64,000 nucleotides of DNA, from the NCBI RefSeq assembly GCF_040183065.1, contig NC_091125.1:118468121-118532120 (forward strand), written 5' to 3'. Positions within the stretch are counted from its first letter, which is position 1. Every line of letters begins with the position of its first letter. Positions 60,867-64,000 of this stretch are shown here, piece after piece. The notes under the pieces are model-generated. The model saw only the letters and a list, made by a program, of their open reading frames with translations, had not been told where the DNA came from and searched no databases. A program made the translations under genes and the position numbers. This stretch comes from Periplaneta americana. Its lineage: Eukaryota; Arthropoda; Insecta; Blattodea; Blattidae.

Positions 60867-61367
60867 ATGTCTACGTCGCGGCAAATGAGGACCACTTTCA
60901 ACACCGTATTTGAAAAGGTAAGAAATTTTCATAATTTAAAATTGTAGAAAACTGTCCGTTCTACGGTTTATCTTACGTGTTCTAGACTCTGAACGGGCTG
61001 CTCTGTTTAATGACGCTTTTGTAGGCCTACTGAGCTACCGTGAGCGGGTTCTAGCAAAGTAAAAACAGTATAACGGTCTATATACAGTAAGTTGGCCTTA
61101 AACTCATATTTGAAGATTTTCTAAATTGGAAGCTTAATCTTTGTAGTCGTTTTCGAGGAAATCTCCATTTGTGTTACTTTCTGAAGTAAATACCCATTAA
61201 TTCTTCTAATACAATGATTGAATTTAAATTTAGGAGAAACCAAAGCATACCGAAAATGTTAGTGATGCTAAAACATGTTTCCGTGAATATCTCGAAATCG
61301 ATGTTTTAAGAAAGATACTGCAAATATCTTTGGAACTCCATAGTGATCTTCGAAGAGCTATAGTTAC
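60867..61367 (+). CDS. Candidate first two exons of an unrecognised gene
   Basis: ATG at 60867 in a good context (gccacaATGt) opens a 17-codon exon, MSTSRQMRTTFNTVFEK, ending at a consensus donor AAG/GTAAGA (60917/60918). An acceptor (aaatttag) at 61233 opens a phase-0 exon, EKPKHTENVSDAKTCFREYL then EIDVLRKILQISLELHSDLR, up to a weak donor AC/GTAATT at 61367, or to a stop at 61369-61371 if unspliced. The upstream 60480-60620 is CpG-richer and has a ctataagc TATA-like box, fitting a promoter. The second exon looks helical and has ordinary codon use. I do not recognise the family. Later exons would lie among the LINE debris or beyond the window. It could still be a chance arrangement. Confidence 0.35.
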
Positions 61368-61891
61368 GTAATTACCTTCAAGGTTCAAATCTTATTTGTC
61401 TTTAGAAGTGATTTATTAGAGGTACAATACTGTAAATAATTATTAAAATAGTTTTGAAAACATTTAAAATTTCGTTTGTTACTGTGTCTTTTGTGAGAAA
61501 GAAATTGAAGATCGTAATTACTTATTAATTTCGAGTTAATTAATTGTCATTTTATATTTTTTCGAATATCGTGTTATTTTTTATATGTATGAAGATCTTT
61601 TTCATAACGCAAGTCAGAAAATGGATTTAGACATTACTAACCGAATGATACACAATCTGTTATTTGCTGATGACCGAATTATAATGGCAGAAGATCGAGA
61701 CGATACTCAATACATGTTACGTAAACTTGCTGATTCATTTACATTAGGAGGACTGAAGATTAATTTAAATAAGACTGAATATATCGAGGGCATCATGCCA
61801 GAAGGCGTATCAACAAAACTGATACTTTACATTAGAGTCATTTAAATATAGACTAATTTTTCCTATCCTTGTCTAAATAACAAAACACTTA

Positions 61892-62047
61892 GGCTGCTAT
61901 TCATAGACATTTCGCTAGCCCGCGCTACGAGCGTGCTAAACAGGATTCCTATCATATATCGCTAACATTGGTTTATGAATACGAAAAACGTTAGTTCGCT
62001 GATCATCCACCGAAAGCCCGCTCTAAGAATGTCTATGAATAGGGCCC
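61892..62047 (-). mobile_element. MITE copy, inverted, TTA flanks
   Basis: Reverse-complement copy of the 51673 family, somewhat shortened (156 bp). TTA at 61889-61891 and at 62048-62050. Confidence 0.82.
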
Positions 62048-62050
62048 TTA

Positions 62051-62231
62051 GGGCCGTATTCATAGATATTTTTAGCGCGGGTTTCCGGTGGATGTTCAGC
62101 GTTTTTCGTATTCATAAACCAGTGTTAGCGATAGGATAGGATTTGAATTCTGTACAAGTAACCAGTCGATAGCCGGGGCTAGCTTAGTACCGCTCGTAGC
62201 GCGTGCTGCGAAATGTCTATGAATAGCACCC
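62051..62231 (+). mobile_element. MITE copy, TTA flanks
   Basis: GGGCCGTATTCATAGATAT to ATGTCTATGAATAGCACCC, 181 bp, very close to the 51673 copy. TTA at 62048-62050 is shared with the inverted neighbour and occurs again at 62232-62234. Confidence 0.85.
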
Positions 62232-62720
62232 TTAGATTCTTTCTCATGCCATTTTAATTCTTAGACATTTGTTTTCAAACATAAATAGGTTCCATTAAAA
62301 TATTTCCATAACGCTGCATTTACTGGTACGCCCTTCTAATATGATGCCCTCGATATGATTGTTGGAGGCAATTGTATGGTAGTTCGAAGTGTTGATCAAT
62401 TCAAGTATCTTGGATCTATTTTAGTATGACGTTTTTAGTCCATGTCCACATTTAGCTTAAGTTATTTGTGTTTAGTTTTTTTTTTTTTTAAGAATTTTAG
62501 ATGTGTGCAAATAGCCATAGTAGCTGACGAGCCCTTTTTTAAACCCAATTAAATAGCTTTATAAAAATGTGTTTTGTGTGAAAAGGACGTTCAGAATAGA
62601 ATCGATTTTGCAAGAAGAGCGATTAGATCATTGAACGATATTCTCTGGAGTAGAGAATTATCAAGAAAATCAAAACAAATTATATTAAAACCAATAGTGC
62701 AAAAGAATTCTTAGGTATAA

Positions 62721-63287
62721 ATGTGAAGGTTGGATAATGAAATAACAACTACGGATAATCAGTTTTTATAATGAATTCGATTAAAAACATTACAGTACTG
62801 GCAGAGGGAATCATTCTGCTTTGCTGCCGAGTCGCCAATATGGTGTTACGGCAGGCCAACAGATTGCAAACTACAGTTCCGACACTTGGCCGCTCGTCCA
62901 TCGAAACTCACAAAACCATATGACTAGTCGTCTACGTAAAGTAAATATTACTACGATCAAGCAATTAATCAGTCGGGCAACTTTTCCATTTAAATTATAC
63001 TTCGATTTTGTTTTCTTTCATCGAGACGACGACTTAAGAGTAACGTGATAAATCGTAAGGAACCAAACAGGTTGGTCGCCAGACGATCGGTTGCGTTTCA
63101 TTTGTTGCAGCGCGCACTTGCAGAAGAACTTACACCGTATATTTCCAAGTTATGCGAATTTTTTCTTGCACTTTATTTAAAGTCTGTTTATGTGAACGAA
63201 AAACAGACAACTATCGTAAGTGACCAGTCGCCCGTGATTTATTGTGTCGCGGTGGGCGAAGATCTTAAAGAAGAAATCTCTAATAAT
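62721..63287. other. CpG-richer stretch without a recognised gene
   Basis: 62820-63240 has many CpG and two short frames (75 and 99 codons) with no domain. An acceptor-like tttcatttgttgcag at about 63098-63111 is present. No assignment made. Confidence 0.3.
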
Positions 63288-63831
63288 AGTATATTATGCA
63301 ACGAGCCTATAATGGTAGTAATTAAGACGCGAGTATGTTTATGAAACGAGCGCAAGCGAGTTTCATAATTTTCATACGAGCGTTTTAATTACCATTATAG
63401 GCAAGCTTCATACGACTTTTTATGCTCGACCATATTTCTAACTTCAAATTATTCATAAGTATTCATGTTATTCTTATCTGACTGAGGAGCGGAACTGACC
63501 TTGTGTAATGCCTCGTAAATTGTGAGATGTGCGCAGACGCGAAAGTATTGATTTTTTCCGAGAAACAAATTTCGACATTGACCTTGATATAATCTAGAGA
63601 GTAAAATAAACATTAATCTAGATATTTATTTATTTTATTTATTTAAATTTATTTATTTAAATTCAAATATACAGAATAAAGAAATATAATTACAAAACAA
63701 ACAAAGAGAAATACAAATAAAATAATACAAGCAATATAAAAAGAAGATACAGTAGTATTAACAAAATTTGAGACCGAATGAGCAGCGCTCGTGCTCGGTC
63801 GCAGTTCAGATATAATATTAAAATAAAAAAA

Positions 63832-63862
<31 letters not shown>

Positions 63863-64000
63863 TATATAAATAAGTAAAATGAAATAGGAACTAAAATATA
63901 ATTATAACCTTGAAATTGAATTAGACATTGAAAAACGAGATTACAAATTGAATTTATTTGAATATTATTTACAATTAACGCTAATTATTATAGTAACAGA
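63288..64000 (-). repeat. Composite palindromic repeat family, copy 4 (cut by window end, carries an insertion)
   Basis: Minus-oriented like copy 2: hairpin first (cctataatggtagtaatt ... aattaccattatagg), then tttatgctcgaccat and the body. The body is interrupted at about 63627-63905 by an AT-rich insertion and resumes with ttgaaattgaattagacattg through to the window end. The outer end lies beyond 64000. Confidence 0.85.
63627..63905. repeat. AT-rich insertion inside copy 4
   Basis: Starts with TTTATTTATTTTATTTATTT, contains GAGACCGAATGAGCAGCG and CTCGTGCTCGGTC, then an (AAT)n tract at 63836-63862. It is absent from copies 1-3 at the same position, so it is a separate insertion of unknown family. 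Confidence 0.6.

Larger units (their letters stand above)
61782..62355. mobile_element. TIR element inserted in the LINE, itself hit by two MITEs
   Basis: The left end TATCGAGGGCATCATGCCAG continues with AAGGCGTA; the right end has the inverse (tacgcccttct, then gatgccctcgata). About 30 bp imperfect TIR. Removing it restores the LINE reading frame context. It contains the two MITE copies at 61892-62231. Confidence 0.7.
61585..62720 (+). mobile_element. LINE reverse-transcriptase relic split by nested insertions
   Basis: The 5' piece 61585-61783 reads NRMIHNLLFADDRIIMAED, then YMLRKLADSF and LKINLNKTEY, including the catalytic FADD. The 3' piece resumes at about 62355 with GNCMVVRSVDQFKYLGSIL, then at 62588 NRIDFARRAIRSLNDILWSR. 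The two halves are continuous once 61782-62355 is taken out. Stops and further gaps make it inactive. Confidence 0.75.

Noticed and set aside
63045..63344. 99-codon plus frame
   Set aside because: Its 3' part runs into the composite repeat copy 4, and the rest has no domain or splice support.
1..64000. CRISPR array, prophage, operon or bacterial defence system
   Set aside because: No regularly spaced repeats, no tandem prokaryotic genes; the introns, SINEs and exon structure are eukaryotic throughout.

Overview
This window looks like a 64 kb piece of an insect nuclear chromosome, most likely from a cockroach or termite (Blattodea). Genes are split into short exons with GT-AG introns of 0.2-6 kb, the background is AT-rich, and there is no bacterial-style gene packing. 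The many tRNA-derived SINEs, the RTE-like and RNase-H-bearing LINE remnants and the mariner-like relics match repeats I associate with cockroach genomes. The species-group call is inference; no database search was possible.

Three protein-coding genes can be read with confidence by joining exons in phase. (1) 2259-17475, plus strand: the 3' seven exons of a PRDM10-type zinc-finger transcription factor. Four C2H2 fingers and a short C-terminal tail are visible; the PR/SET and N-terminal exons lie left of the window. (2) 24197-35582, plus strand: a complete six-exon uracil-DNA glycosylase (UNG family 1, 300 residues) with an N-terminal PCNA-binding box and two E2F-like sites just upstream. (3) 46814 down to 40181, minus strand: five exons of an astacin (M12A) zinc metalloprotease, reading into the propeptide at the N-terminal end. 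All catalytic residues and the four conserved cysteines are present, but one exon carries an in-frame TGA. A possible fourth gene starts at 60867 (plus), with two short phase-compatible exons and a CpG-richer upstream region.

The rest is introns and intergenic DNA dominated by mobile-element debris. LINE pieces are at 9285-10065, 12190-13147, 16325-16810, 22017-22360, 43392-44010, 57800-58300 and 61585-62720. Mariner-type transposase relics are at 5182-5800, 27753-28660, 42711-43391 and 47312-47870. Terminal-inverted-repeat (TIR) elements without a usable transposase are at 4186, 25437, 30846, 32152, 33753, 34122, 51673, 53195, 61782, 61892 and 62051. tRNA-derived SINEs are at 1, 23150, 23411, 27321, 38545, 46921, 49245, 49566 and 54475.

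The most distinctive repeat is a roughly 570-700 bp composite family present four times (10226, 40571, 59219, 63288). It has an internal inverted repeat followed by a roughly 100 nt imperfect hairpin. A head-to-head tRNA-like palindrome at 55841-56089 and a three-level nested insertion at 61585-62720 are also notable. No RNA gene other than tRNA-like SINE heads, no CRISPR array and no bacterial-type system was seen.
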